In this document: piece after piece, positions 25,552-34,225 of the stretch
Layout: every line of letters starts with the position of its first letter
How positions within the stretch are numbered: the first letter of the stretch is position 1
Made by a program: the position numbers and the translations under genes
Source of the DNA: a marine gamma proteobacterium HTCC2080
GTDB lineage: Bacteria > Pseudomonadota > Gammaproteobacteria > Pseudomonadales > Halieaceae
DNA: 64,000 bases
Direction of reading: 5' to 3'
Assembly: GCA_000169115.1 (NCBI GenBank)
Contig: AAVV01000001.1
Coordinates: forward strand, 186,001-250,000
Notes under the pieces: generated by a model
What the model was told of the DNA's origin: nothing
Databases searched by the model: none
What the model saw: only the letters and a program-made list of their open reading frames with translations

Positions 25552-26142
25552 ATGGACACCATGTTCCAGAAAGAGAGGCTGCAGCCGTCCTTGCTTGATC
25601 GTCTCGTTGACGACACGCCACTGCGCTCTGGGAGGCGTCAGTGGGTGTCTTTAGTGGGCAGCGAGAGTGCCAGTGGGGTTGGCCAATCTGAAAATCAGTC
25701 ACCTCCCTCTAGTCGGGGCTCCTCGGGCAGTACGGCGTTTATTTCGGCCCGTAAGCTGCGGGAATTTGTCACAAGGGATATCGCTTGGCTGATGAACACC
25801 GTTAATCTGTCGTCTGTTTATCCGGAGTTGGAGGCATTCCCTCACGCTGCTAAGTCTGTATTGAATTACGGCACAAATGAGCTCACTGGGCGCACAGTGG
25901 CAGGGTTGTCTGCCACTGAAATCGAGGAGCGCATCCGGCAGGTTGTGCTGTTTTTTGAGCCTCGTATCATACCGGCGACGCTGGTGCTTGAGGTTAGTAA
26001 AACTGATCATATGGATGGCCGAGCATTGGCGTTCGACTTGCACTGCGATATCTGGGGGCAGCCCGCGCCGGAGCACTTAGTTATTAGATCGATCATTGAC
26101 CTTCAAGATGGCCATATTGCTGTCGCAGGCGGTCGTTCCTGA
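25552..26142 (+). CDS. tssE: T6SS baseplate protein TssE (gp25-like)
   Basis: A 196-residue TssE, related to phage T4 gp25, which starts sheath polymerisation at the baseplate. It opens with LQPSLLDRLVDD, and has VTRDIAWLMNTVN, YPELEAFPHAAKSVLNYG and the gp25 core EIEERIRQVVLFFEPRIIP. A Ser/Gly-rich linker of about 20 residues near position 45-62 makes it somewhat longer than the usual 140-175. The stop overlaps the tssF start by one base, consistent with one operon. Confidence 0.92.
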   Translation: MDTMFQKERLQPSLLDRLVDDTPLRSGRRQWVSLVGSESASGVGQSENQSPPSSRGSSGSTAFISARKLREFVTRDIAWLMNTVNLSSVYPELEAFPHAAKSVLNYGTNELTGRTVAGLSATEIEERIRQVVLFFEPRIIPATLVLEVSKTDHMDGRALAFDLHCDIWGQPAPEHLVIRSIIDLQDGHIAVAGGRS

Positions 26143-28010
26143 TGGATGCACGATTCCTAGGATATTATGAGCGTGAATTACAATTTATCAGGGATATGGC
26201 GGGTGAATTCGCTAAAGACTACCCCAAAGTAGCTTCACACCTTTCGCTTGATACTGCTGATGTTTCCGACCCGTATGTTGAGAGGCTGTTAGAGGGCTTC
26301 TCCTTTCTAACCGCTCGTCTGCACCTCAGGATGGACGCGCAATACCCTCGCTTCCTGCAAAGCTTGCTGCAGCAGGTTTACCCAAGTTACCTAGCACCCA
26401 GACCCTCGGCCACTGTTGTCCAGTTTGAGTTAGATGACGCTGCTGGTATTGATGGCGGCGTTGCAATAGACAGGGGAACCCGGCTTAGGGCTACCAAGGC
26501 AGCCTCGGAGCAAACTGCCTGTGAGTTTGCAACAACACAACCTTGTGAGTTGCTACCGATAGCGGTAACCAATGTCGACTATGCGACAGATATCGCCGCA
26601 CTCAAAGAGTTAGCCCCACCCACGTTAAACCCGCGTGCAGCTTTGCGTTTAAAGTTGAAGACACTTGATGGAACTGCTTTTCAAGAGTCAATGATCGAGA
26701 GCCTTACATTTTATTTATCAGGCCAAACCCGGCAGGCTCACCGGCTGTTAAAGCAGCTGTCTTTGCATGCTTTGGGCATGCAGGTCAGCGATGTCCAGCA
26801 AGGCTCACGCCAATTTATTGATGGCCACCACGTAAGCCTGCCGGGGCTTGATGAAGAAAATTCGTTGCTTCCTCGTGACACGCGTTATTTTTCGGGATTT
26901 GCGTTGCTAGGTGAGTATTTTCACTTCCCTGAAAAATTTTTATTTGTGCAAATGTCTGGCCTGACGACAGCATTAGCGCGTCAAAAGCAGGACGAATGCA
27001 TTTTGACCATATTTTTGAGCGAAGCTGATCAAGAACTGATAGGCCGAGTTAGTGTTGCTGACTTCTCCTTAAATTGTGCCCCTGCCATTAATCTGTTTTC
27101 ACGCCGTACAGACCGAATGCGCCTAGACACGCAGCATGAAGAACATCACTTGCTCGTGGATCGTACGCGGCCAGCAGATTTTGAAGTGTACTCTGTGGAG
27201 AGCGTTAGCGGATTTTCAGAGCATAACGAAGAACACCGGTTTGCCCGGCTTTACGATAGTGTGGGGCAGGACTTGGGTTTTTCCGCCGGCGCATTTTTCA
27301 GCCAACGATTTGATAAAAGATTGACCTCTTCCAGTGCACGTAAATTTGGAGCGCGGTCTGCTTACATGGGGAGCGAGGTTTTTCTCTCGCTGGTTGATCA
27401 AAATGAGGCGCCGTACCCCGCTTCCATGAAGCATTTGGAGGCGCAGGTTTTTTGTACGAATCGAGATCTTCCCATCAATATTGGAGTGGGGCGTGGTTCA
27501 ACAGATTTTTCACTCGACATTAATGCGCCCGTTAATGCAATACGAGCAAAAGCGGGTCCTACCCGGCCTAAGGAGGGCTTGGCATTAGGTGAGGGTGCCT
27601 TGACTTGGCGCGCGGTGAATCATCTTTCAACAAATTATCTGAGCCTGGTGGAAGGGTCCCCGGGAAAGGGCGCCAGAGCCATTCGAGATTTGTTAGCGCT
27701 ATATGGAGATGAGTCAGATTCAACGATCCGAAGGCAAATCGAATCAATTCAGTCTGTCGCCGCGCGACGTGTAACCCGACGACTTCCCACTGACGGTCCC
27801 ATCACCTATGGACGAGGCCTGCAGGTCACGGTGAAAGTTGACGAATCTGGCTTTGCTGGTTTTGGGTCGTTTTTACTGACTCGAGTCCTTGAGCGTTTTT
27901 TTTCGCGCTATGTGTCGATTAATAGCTTCACCGAAACTCGCGTTGTATTCACAGACTCCAAGGAGGAAATTCTATGGCCACCGACAGTGGGTCATCGGCA
28001 TCTTCTCTGA
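26142..28010 (+). CDS. tssF: T6SS baseplate protein TssF
   Basis: A 622-residue TssF, a baseplate wedge protein that works with TssG and TssE. Its N-terminus is diagnostic: FLGYYERELQFIRDMAGEFA, then DPYVERLLEGFSFLTARLHL and FLQSLLQQVYPSYLAPRPS. The C-terminus (GRGLQVTVKVDESGFAGFGS) and length are typical. Its last 37 bases overlap the start of tssG, and its first base overlaps the tssE stop, so translation is coupled on both sides. Confidence 0.95.
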   Translation: MDARFLGYYERELQFIRDMAGEFAKDYPKVASHLSLDTADVSDPYVERLLEGFSFLTARLHLRMDAQYPRFLQSLLQQVYPSYLAPRPSATVVQFELDDAAGIDGGVAIDRGTRLRATKAASEQTACEFATTQPCELLPIAVTNVDYATDIAALKELAPPTLNPRAALRLKLKTLDGTAFQESMIESLTFYLSGQTRQAHRLLKQLSLHALGMQVSDVQQGSRQFIDGHHVSLPGLDEENSLLPRDTRYFSGFALLGEYFHFPEKFLFVQMSGLTTALARQKQDECILTIFLSEADQELIGRVSVADFSLNCAPAINLFSRRTDRMRLDTQHEEHHLLVDRTRPADFEVYSVESVSGFSEHNEEHRFARLYDSVGQDLGFSAGAFFSQRFDKRLTSSSARKFGARSAYMGSEVFLSLVDQNEAPYPASMKHLEAQVFCTNRDLPINIGVGRGSTDFSLDINAPVNAIRAKAGPTRPKEGLALGEGALTWRAVNHLSTNYLSLVEGSPGKGARAIRDLLALYGDESDSTIRRQIESIQSVAARRVTRRLPTDGPITYGRGLQVTVKVDESGFAGFGSFLLTRVLERFFSRYVSINSFTETRVVFTDSKEEILWPPTVGHRHLL

Positions 28011-29026
28011 GCGGGTACGCCTTACTTCGACGTGAACCCTGGCGCTTCAGTTTTTATCAAGCGATGCGCATATTGGAGTCAGAGTTTCCACGTGACTCCC
28101 AGTGGGGGTACGGACGAAAAGCCTCAGACGATCCTGTTAGGTTAGCTCAAGAGCCTTCCATGATTATGGCCCCGAGCAGCTTGTCAGAGTTTGCAACTGA
28201 CTCCGGTAGGCCACCACGTTTGTCCGTTTTGTTTTATGGATTGTTTGGGCCTCAAGGGCCTTTACCCTTTCATCTCACAGAGTATGCACGGGAAAGAGTG
28301 CTTCATCATCAGGATGATGCACTCGTCGCTTTCCTCGATATGTTTCATCACCGCTTGCTGACATACTTTTATCGTATTTGGGCTGATGCAACGCCAACGG
28401 CAAATCTGGAAAGGCATACTGATGTGTATGCTCAGCAGTTAAACTCGATATTTGGCTTGATTGAGGGGCCAAACCATCCGACAGACCGCATGCCTAACCA
28501 GTTAAAACGTTTTTTCTCTGGGCATTTGTGCTCTGAGGTAAAACATCCCGAGGCCCTATTAGATATTTTGAAATCTATCCTGACCATGCCGGTATTCCTT
28601 GAGGAGTTCGTGGGCCGTTGGTTGGTGATCGAGGACAGGGACTTGCTGCGCATTCATGGGCAGTTATCGTCTCAGCGCTTAGGTAGGCAGGCGACACTTG
28701 GCGGTCGAACGTGGCAGAAAGGTAATAAATTCAGATTGCGTATAGGTGCTCTTTCCTTGGCGCAATATCTCAGTTTGCTGCCGGGTGGTGGGTTGCTGGA
28801 AAAGGTTGTCAGCGCTGTTGACAGTTACATCGGAGGAGAGCTTGATTGGGATATGAATCTAGTGCTCGCAAAAGATGAGGCTACGCCTACCCGCCCCGGG
28901 ACGTTTGGTCAGCTGGGGTGGACAACATGGCTTGTAGAGGGGCCTCAGGAGACGGACCTCGACGATCTGGCCCTAAATCCGTCACAAACAAATATTGATA
29001 ATGTGTTGGGCAGCGTTGCCCGATGA
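27974..29026 (+). CDS. tssG: T6SS baseplate protein TssG
   Basis: A 350-residue TssG, the second wedge component. Recognisable segments are LRREPWRFSFYQAMRILE, LFYGLFGPQGPLPFHLTEYA, FLDMFHHRLLTYFYRIW and LGGRTWQKGNKFRLRIGAL. ATG 27974 has an AAGGAGG ribosome binding site inside the end of tssF, supporting the overlapping start. It is followed after 21 bases by clpV. Confidence 0.94.
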   Translation: MATDSGSSASSLSGYALLRREPWRFSFYQAMRILESEFPRDSQWGYGRKASDDPVRLAQEPSMIMAPSSLSEFATDSGRPPRLSVLFYGLFGPQGPLPFHLTEYARERVLHHQDDALVAFLDMFHHRLLTYFYRIWADATPTANLERHTDVYAQQLNSIFGLIEGPNHPTDRMPNQLKRFFSGHLCSEVKHPEALLDILKSILTMPVFLEEFVGRWLVIEDRDLLRIHGQLSSQRLGRQATLGGRTWQKGNKFRLRIGALSLAQYLSLLPGGGLLEKVVSAVDSYIGGELDWDMNLVLAKDEATPTRPGTFGQLGWTTWLVEGPQETDLDDLALNPSQTNIDNVLGSVAR

Positions 29027-29047
29027 AGACATCTGGAGAGTCCACTT

Positions 29048-31765
29048 ATGAGTGAAATTTCGCGATCTGCCCTGTTTGGTAAGTTAAACAAAATAGCCTA
29101 CCAGTCTGTAGAAAGTGCGACTGTGTTCTGCAAAATGCGAGGTAATCCTTACGTAGAGGTTGTTCACTGGATTCAGCAGGTCTTGCAGCTCGCCGATTCA
29201 GATTTGCATCGAATTGTTAAGAGTTTCGAGATTGATCCGTCGATTTTAGTGCGAGACATCACATCCGCCCTAGACAGTTTGCCCAGAGGCGCAACCTCAA
29301 TAAGCGACTTTTCACCGCATCTTGAGGAAAGCGTAGAGCGTGGTTGGGTGTATGGCAGTTTGATGCTAAATGATACGAGGGTTAGAACAGGTCACATGAT
29401 ACTTGGCATGCTTAAGACACGTTCTTTAAAAAGCGTGTTGCTAGGTATTAGTTCCGAGTTTGGAAAAATTTCTGAGGAGACTTTGGGGGATCAATTTGAT
29501 GCTCTAACTGGAGATTCTCCGGAGACGGGATCATCGGCTCAGGGTGCCTCGGAGCCCGGTACCGAAAATTCTGCGATGGCACCACCGGCCATGGGTAAAG
29601 GTGAGGCGCTTGCCCAATTTACGGTCGATATGACGGAAGAGGCGCGCAGTGGCGATATGGACCCCATTGTTGGTCGTGATGATGAGGTTCGCCAGCTGGT
29701 AGATATTTTGATGCGCCGCCGTCAAAACAACCCAATTCTCACGGGCGAGGCAGGCGTCGGTAAGACGGCGGTGGTTGAGGGTTTTGCCCAGCGAATTGCC
29801 CGCGGCGACGTACCTCCCTCCCTGCGAGACGTTAAGCTGCTGTCGCTCGACATTGGATTGCTGCAAGCCGGTGCCAGTATGAAAGGCGAGTTTGAGGAGC
29901 GGCTGAGACAAGTTATCGAGGAGGTGCAATCCTCAGAAACACCGATCATTCTTTTCATCGACGAGGCTCACACGCTTATTGGTGCCGGTGGTGCAGCAGG
30001 CACGGGTGATGCTGCCAACTTGCTCAAGCCGGCGTTGGCTCGAGGTAATTTGCGGACAGTAGCCGCGACTACTTGGGCGGAATACAAAAAGCATATTGAA
30101 AAAGACCCTGCGTTGACGCGTCGTTTCCAAGTCGTCCAAGTCCTGGAGCCCTCTGAAGAAAAAGCGATAAAAATGATGCGTGGGATCGCCAAGAGCATGC
30201 AAAAGCACCATGCCGTTGAAGTGCTTGACGAGGCCTTGGAGGCATCGGTTCGTCTGTCGCATCGTTATATTCCGGCTCGTCAGTTGCCCGATAAGTCAGT
30301 CAGTTTGCTTGATACCGCTTGTGCTCGTGTTGCCATAAGTCAGCATGCGGTGCCGGCGCAGATCGATGACTGTCGCCGGCAAATTGAAAGCCTTGAAACT
30401 GAAATGGCGATTATCGCAAGAGAGTCGGCTGTGGGTGTTGATACGGCTGAAAGGAAGCAAAACGTGGATGCGTCTTTGGTTGTTGAGCGTGATCGACTCA
30501 CAGTACTGGAAGAGCGATGGGCAGCTGAAGGGGAACTGGTGGCTAGGATTGTTGATTTACAAAATCAACTGCGTGAGGCTAGCGAACCCGCTGCTGACGA
30601 TTCTAGTGCTGCTGAGGACAACACAGCTGCTGAGGGTCAAGATCAGGAGCCGGAAGCGGCTTTGAGCGCTGAAGAACGCAAAGCCCTACTCGATGAGTTG
30701 GCGGTCAAGCGTGCTGCGCTTACTGAGCTTCAGGGCGAAGAGGCGTTGATACTCCCCGTGGTAGGAGATCAGGCCGTCGCCTCTGTGGTGCAAGACTGGA
30801 CGGGTATTCCCGTTGGGAAAATGGTGAGTAATGAAATTTCGACCGTGCTGCACCTTGCTGATAATTTAGAGCAGCGCATTATTGGCCAGCGGCACGCACT
30901 GGATATGATTGCCAAGCGCATTCAAACGTCTAGGGCTAAATTAGATAACCCCAATAAGCCTATTGGCGTATTCATGCTGGCGGGTACATCCGGCGTGGGT
31001 AAAACCGAAACCGCTCTTGCGCTTGCAGAGTCGCTCTATGGTGGTGAGCAAAACCTCATCACAATTAATATGAGTGAATATCAAGAGGCCCACACAGTGT
31101 CCAGCCTCAAGGGTGCACCGCCGGGGTACGTTGGATATGGCGAAGGTGGTGTTTTGACGGAGGCGGTGCGCAGACGTCCCTACAGCGTTGTGCTCCTTGA
31201 TGAGGTAGAAAAGGCTCACCCCGATGTTCATGAATTGTTTTTTCAGGTGTTTGATAAGGGCTGGATGGAGGATGGTGAGGGGCGCGCGATTGACTTTAAA
31301 AATACCCTCATTTTATTGACGACTAATGCGGGTACCGACCTCATTAGCTCGCTTTGCGATGACCCTGAACTAATGCCAGAGCCAGATGCTATCGCCAAAG
31401 CACTGCGCGAACCGCTACTAAAAGAGTTTCCACCAGCGCTACTTGGAAGGCTGGTGGTTATCCCGTATTTCCCACTGTCAGATGACATGATTTTAGCGAT
31501 AACGCGACTGCAGTTAGCACGGATTCAGAAGCGGATTGAAGCTGCTTATGGAATTCCGCTGACGGTCGATGATGCTGCCGTGGAGCTTATTCGACAGCGC
31601 TGCATAGAAGTCGAAAGTGGTGGCCGCATGATAGACGCCATTCTCACAAATACGGTGTTGCCCGAGATATCGCGAGAATTCTTAACCAGAATGATGGAGG
31701 ATAAGCCCATCACAGCTGTGTGCGTATCAGAAACCGATGGGCAATTTTCTTACCAATTTGAGTGA
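29048..31765 (+). CDS. tssH: T6SS ATPase ClpV (TssH)
   Basis: A 905-residue AAA+ ATPase of the ClpB/ClpV class that pulls apart the contracted TssBC sheath for reuse. The N-terminal domain (1-160) binds TssC. AAA1 has a Walker A GEAGVGKT at about 233-240 and LFIDEAHTLIGAG. AAA2 has GTSGVGKTETA near 645 and LLDEVEKAHPDV. The middle coiled-coil domain is short and contains a low-complexity Ala/Glu/Asp-rich stretch at about 512-545, more acidic than I would expect. There is no ClpP-binding tripeptide evident. Order tssG-tssH-vgrG is standard. Confidence 0.95.
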   Translation: MSEISRSALFGKLNKIAYQSVESATVFCKMRGNPYVEVVHWIQQVLQLADSDLHRIVKSFEIDPSILVRDITSALDSLPRGATSISDFSPHLEESVERGWVYGSLMLNDTRVRTGHMILGMLKTRSLKSVLLGISSEFGKISEETLGDQFDALTGDSPETGSSAQGASEPGTENSAMAPPAMGKGEALAQFTVDMTEEARSGDMDPIVGRDDEVRQLVDILMRRRQNNPILTGEAGVGKTAVVEGFAQRIARGDVPPSLRDVKLLSLDIGLLQAGASMKGEFEERLRQVIEEVQSSETPIILFIDEAHTLIGAGGAAGTGDAANLLKPALARGNLRTVAATTWAEYKKHIEKDPALTRRFQVVQVLEPSEEKAIKMMRGIAKSMQKHHAVEVLDEALEASVRLSHRYIPARQLPDKSVSLLDTACARVAISQHAVPAQIDDCRRQIESLETEMAIIARESAVGVDTAERKQNVDASLVVERDRLTVLEERWAAEGELVARIVDLQNQLREASEPAADDSSAAEDNTAAEGQDQEPEAALSAEERKALLDELAVKRAALTELQGEEALILPVVGDQAVASVVQDWTGIPVGKMVSNEISTVLHLADNLEQRIIGQRHALDMIAKRIQTSRAKLDNPNKPIGVFMLAGTSGVGKTETALALAESLYGGEQNLITINMSEYQEAHTVSSLKGAPPGYVGYGEGGVLTEAVRRRPYSVVLLDEVEKAHPDVHELFFQVFDKGWMEDGEGRAIDFKNTLILLTTNAGTDLISSLCDDPELMPEPDAIAKALREPLLKEFPPALLGRLVVIPYFPLSDDMILAITRLQLARIQKRIEAAYGIPLTVDDAAVELIRQRCIEVESGGRMIDAILTNTVLPEISREFLTRMMEDKPITAVCVSETDGQFSYQFE

Positions 31766-31775
31766 GTGAAATACG

Positions 31776-33974
31776 ATGAGTGCCGGACGAAAATACACTG
31801 TATCAACGCCTCTGGGAGACACACTAAAGCTCGTATCAATGTCGGGTGCAGAGCGACTGGGACGCGGGTTCAGCTACTCGGTTCAGGCCCTTTCTGAGAA
31901 TCCCGACATTGCCACCGAAGACTTACTGGGACTGCCCGCTACAGTTACCGTCGAGTCCGATACGGGGGGGAAGCGCTATTTCAATGGCCTTATCGACAAA
32001 GTTCAGTTCCTCGGTGCCCCTTACGCCGGACAATGGTTTTACCAATTTGAATTGGTACCTTGGTCGGCGATGCTCGACAAAGTTGCGGACTGTCGCATTT
32101 TCCAAGAGATTACGGTGCCTGATTTACTCAAACAGATTTTTGCCGACAGTGGCTTTACTGATTACAAGCTTAAATTAACCCGTAAATATCCCGAACGTGA
32201 GTACTGCGTACAGTACCGCGAGTCCACGCTCAATTTTATTATGAGGTTGATGGAGGAAGAGGGTATCTATTTCTTTTTTCAACATGGCAAGTCGGCCCAT
32301 TATATGGTTCTGGTAGACGATCATTCCGGCCACGATCACGTGCCCGGCCAATCGAATATTAAGTATCACCCCGTAAATGTTGGTAAGCGTCTAAAAGAAG
32401 ACTCTGTCAGCCACTGGACTATGGGTGCTAGCGTTTTAACAGGGCAAGTAGCCCTCAATGCCTACAATTTTGAAACGCCTAGAGCCGACATTTCTACCAA
32501 ACGACTCATTGACCGGCCCCATGCACAGGCATCATGGGAGGTTTTCGATTTTCATGATCGATATGGTGATACTCAAGAAGGAGATCACTATGTGAGGAAT
32601 CGTATTGAAGAGTTACAGGCAGAGCATGAAATTTTTCAGGGCGATACCGACAGTCTTGCTCTGGCCGCCGGCCAGTTATTTACACTGCAACAGCATCCCA
32701 GACGTAGTCAAAATCAAGAATACCTGTTGACGGAGGTGTATCACCGAGTTGTTGCGCCAGCCTATTTGTCAGGTGCTAAAAATCCCAGTGAGGAGACTTG
32801 GGAGGTTAAATTCGATTGCACACCATCGGTAACGCCCTTTAGGTTAGCTCGGGCTACGCCGCGGCCTTCGGTTCGAGGCCCGCAGACGGCAGTTGTTGTT
32901 GGGCCTCCAAAAGAAGAGATCTATCCGGATAAGCATGGCCGCATAAAAGTACAATTTCCCTGGGACCGCTATGGAAAGAACGACCAGACTAGCTCTTGCT
33001 GGATTCGCGTCGTGCAATCTGCAGCGGGTCCCGGATTTGGTGCACAGTTTATCCCGCGCGTCGGTCATGAGGTGATGGTGGCCTTCATTGAGGGAGATCC
33101 CGATCGCCCCTTGGTGATGGGCACGGTATACAACGGATCCAATCCGCCGCCTTATGGTCTGCCCGGAAACAAAACACAGTCGGGTCTAAAAACTCGAAGC
33201 TCTCCCGGAGGGGGAGCGTCGAATGCTAACGAGATTCGCCTGGAGGACAAGAAGGGGGCGGAGGAATTCTACGTTCAGGCTGAAAAAGACCGGAAAGTGC
33301 TCGTTAAAAATTGCAATTCAGAGACTGTTGGTGTTAATGAAACGCTCGATGTCGGTAAAAACCGTACTGCTAAGGTTGGCGATAATGAGATCCTCTCAGT
33401 GGGAAAGAACCAGAAGCAAACGATAGGTGCCAGTCAGGAACTGACGGTGGGTGCCGACCGGACACGCCTGGTGGGTAGTAATGAGTCGGTCACTATTGGG
33501 AAAAATCAGACTGAGATGGTTGGCAGCTCCCGCGTGACAACTATCGCCAACTCTGATGCGCTCAACGTTGGGTTTTCGCAGGAAGTCAATGTAGGCGCTA
33601 CATATAACCTGTCAGTGCTGGGATTGGCCACAACCGAGGTAGGGGGCGTGCACACGCTGGAGGTGGGTGGTGTCCAGGACATCAGCGTGGGTGGCATGCA
33701 GACAATTGAGGTCGAAGGTGATCAGCAGCTGGAAGTCGGTAAAATGCGTTCGGTGGAGGTCAAGGAGAATGACGAGCTCAAAGTGGGAAAGTCACTCATT
33801 GTGGAGGCTGCGGATGACATTACCTTTAAAACTGGCTCCGCTAGCATCGTGATGAAAAAGAATGGAGATATTACCATCAAGGGCAAAAATGTGACCGTGA
33901 AGGCGTCTTCCAAAATTTCTGGAAAAGCCTCGTCCAGTATAAGCTGGAAGGGGTCGAGTGTTGCGGAAAACTGA
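31776..33974 (+). CDS. vgrG: T6SS spike protein VgrG (TssI)
   Basis: A 732-residue VgrG trimer subunit that forms the puncturing spike. The gp27-like domain covers about 1-365 (YCVQYRESTLNFIMRLMEEE, EGIYFFFQH), the gp5-like OB fold about 370-460 (YPDKHGRIKVQFPWDRYG, FIPRVGHEVMVAFIEGDPDR). A repetitive needle follows with VGxNxTxxVGxN-type strands from about 510 to 690. It ends soon after the needle, so there is no C-terminal effector domain. Its cargo should therefore bind through PAAR-like proteins, which are found in the minus-strand module at 37850-44249. The start is 10 bases after the clpV stop. Confidence 0.95.
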   Translation: MSAGRKYTVSTPLGDTLKLVSMSGAERLGRGFSYSVQALSENPDIATEDLLGLPATVTVESDTGGKRYFNGLIDKVQFLGAPYAGQWFYQFELVPWSAMLDKVADCRIFQEITVPDLLKQIFADSGFTDYKLKLTRKYPEREYCVQYRESTLNFIMRLMEEEGIYFFFQHGKSAHYMVLVDDHSGHDHVPGQSNIKYHPVNVGKRLKEDSVSHWTMGASVLTGQVALNAYNFETPRADISTKRLIDRPHAQASWEVFDFHDRYGDTQEGDHYVRNRIEELQAEHEIFQGDTDSLALAAGQLFTLQQHPRRSQNQEYLLTEVYHRVVAPAYLSGAKNPSEETWEVKFDCTPSVTPFRLARATPRPSVRGPQTAVVVGPPKEEIYPDKHGRIKVQFPWDRYGKNDQTSSCWIRVVQSAAGPGFGAQFIPRVGHEVMVAFIEGDPDRPLVMGTVYNGSNPPPYGLPGNKTQSGLKTRSSPGGGASNANEIRLEDKKGAEEFYVQAEKDRKVLVKNCNSETVGVNETLDVGKNRTAKVGDNEILSVGKNQKQTIGASQELTVGADRTRLVGSNESVTIGKNQTEMVGSSRVTTIANSDALNVGFSQEVNVGATYNLSVLGLATTEVGGVHTLEVGGVQDISVGGMQTIEVEGDQQLEVGKMRSVEVKENDELKVGKSLIVEAADDITFKTGSASIVMKKNGDITIKGKNVTVKASSKISGKASSSISWKGSSVAEN

Positions 33975-34225
33975 ACCTTACCTTGAGGGTTCAATGTCTC
34001 AGTGAATTTAAAGATGTGGTGGGACAACTTGAGCTAAATAATGTGAATAGCTGCACGGCGCAGTAGCAAACGTTATATTTGTGTATTGGTTATGTGGTAA
34101 AAATTGCACCTAAGTCGATCAAGGTGGCGACGTTCCGTGACCGCGTTAAAGAAGGCGCAGTGGCACCGACAAAAACGCTGAGGCTACGTTCGACGAAATT
34201 CGTTCAGAAAAGGGGAGAAGACCTA

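Noticed and set aside
31776..33974. An evolved VgrG carrying its own toxin
   Set aside because: The protein ends directly after the needle repeats; the last residues are low-complexity Ser/Lys-rich with no room for a domain.
34079..34225. Upstream extension of the TSP3 protein to a GTG at 34079
   Set aside because: The ATG at 34226 has a good ribosome binding site and begins a signal peptide; the extension would bury it.
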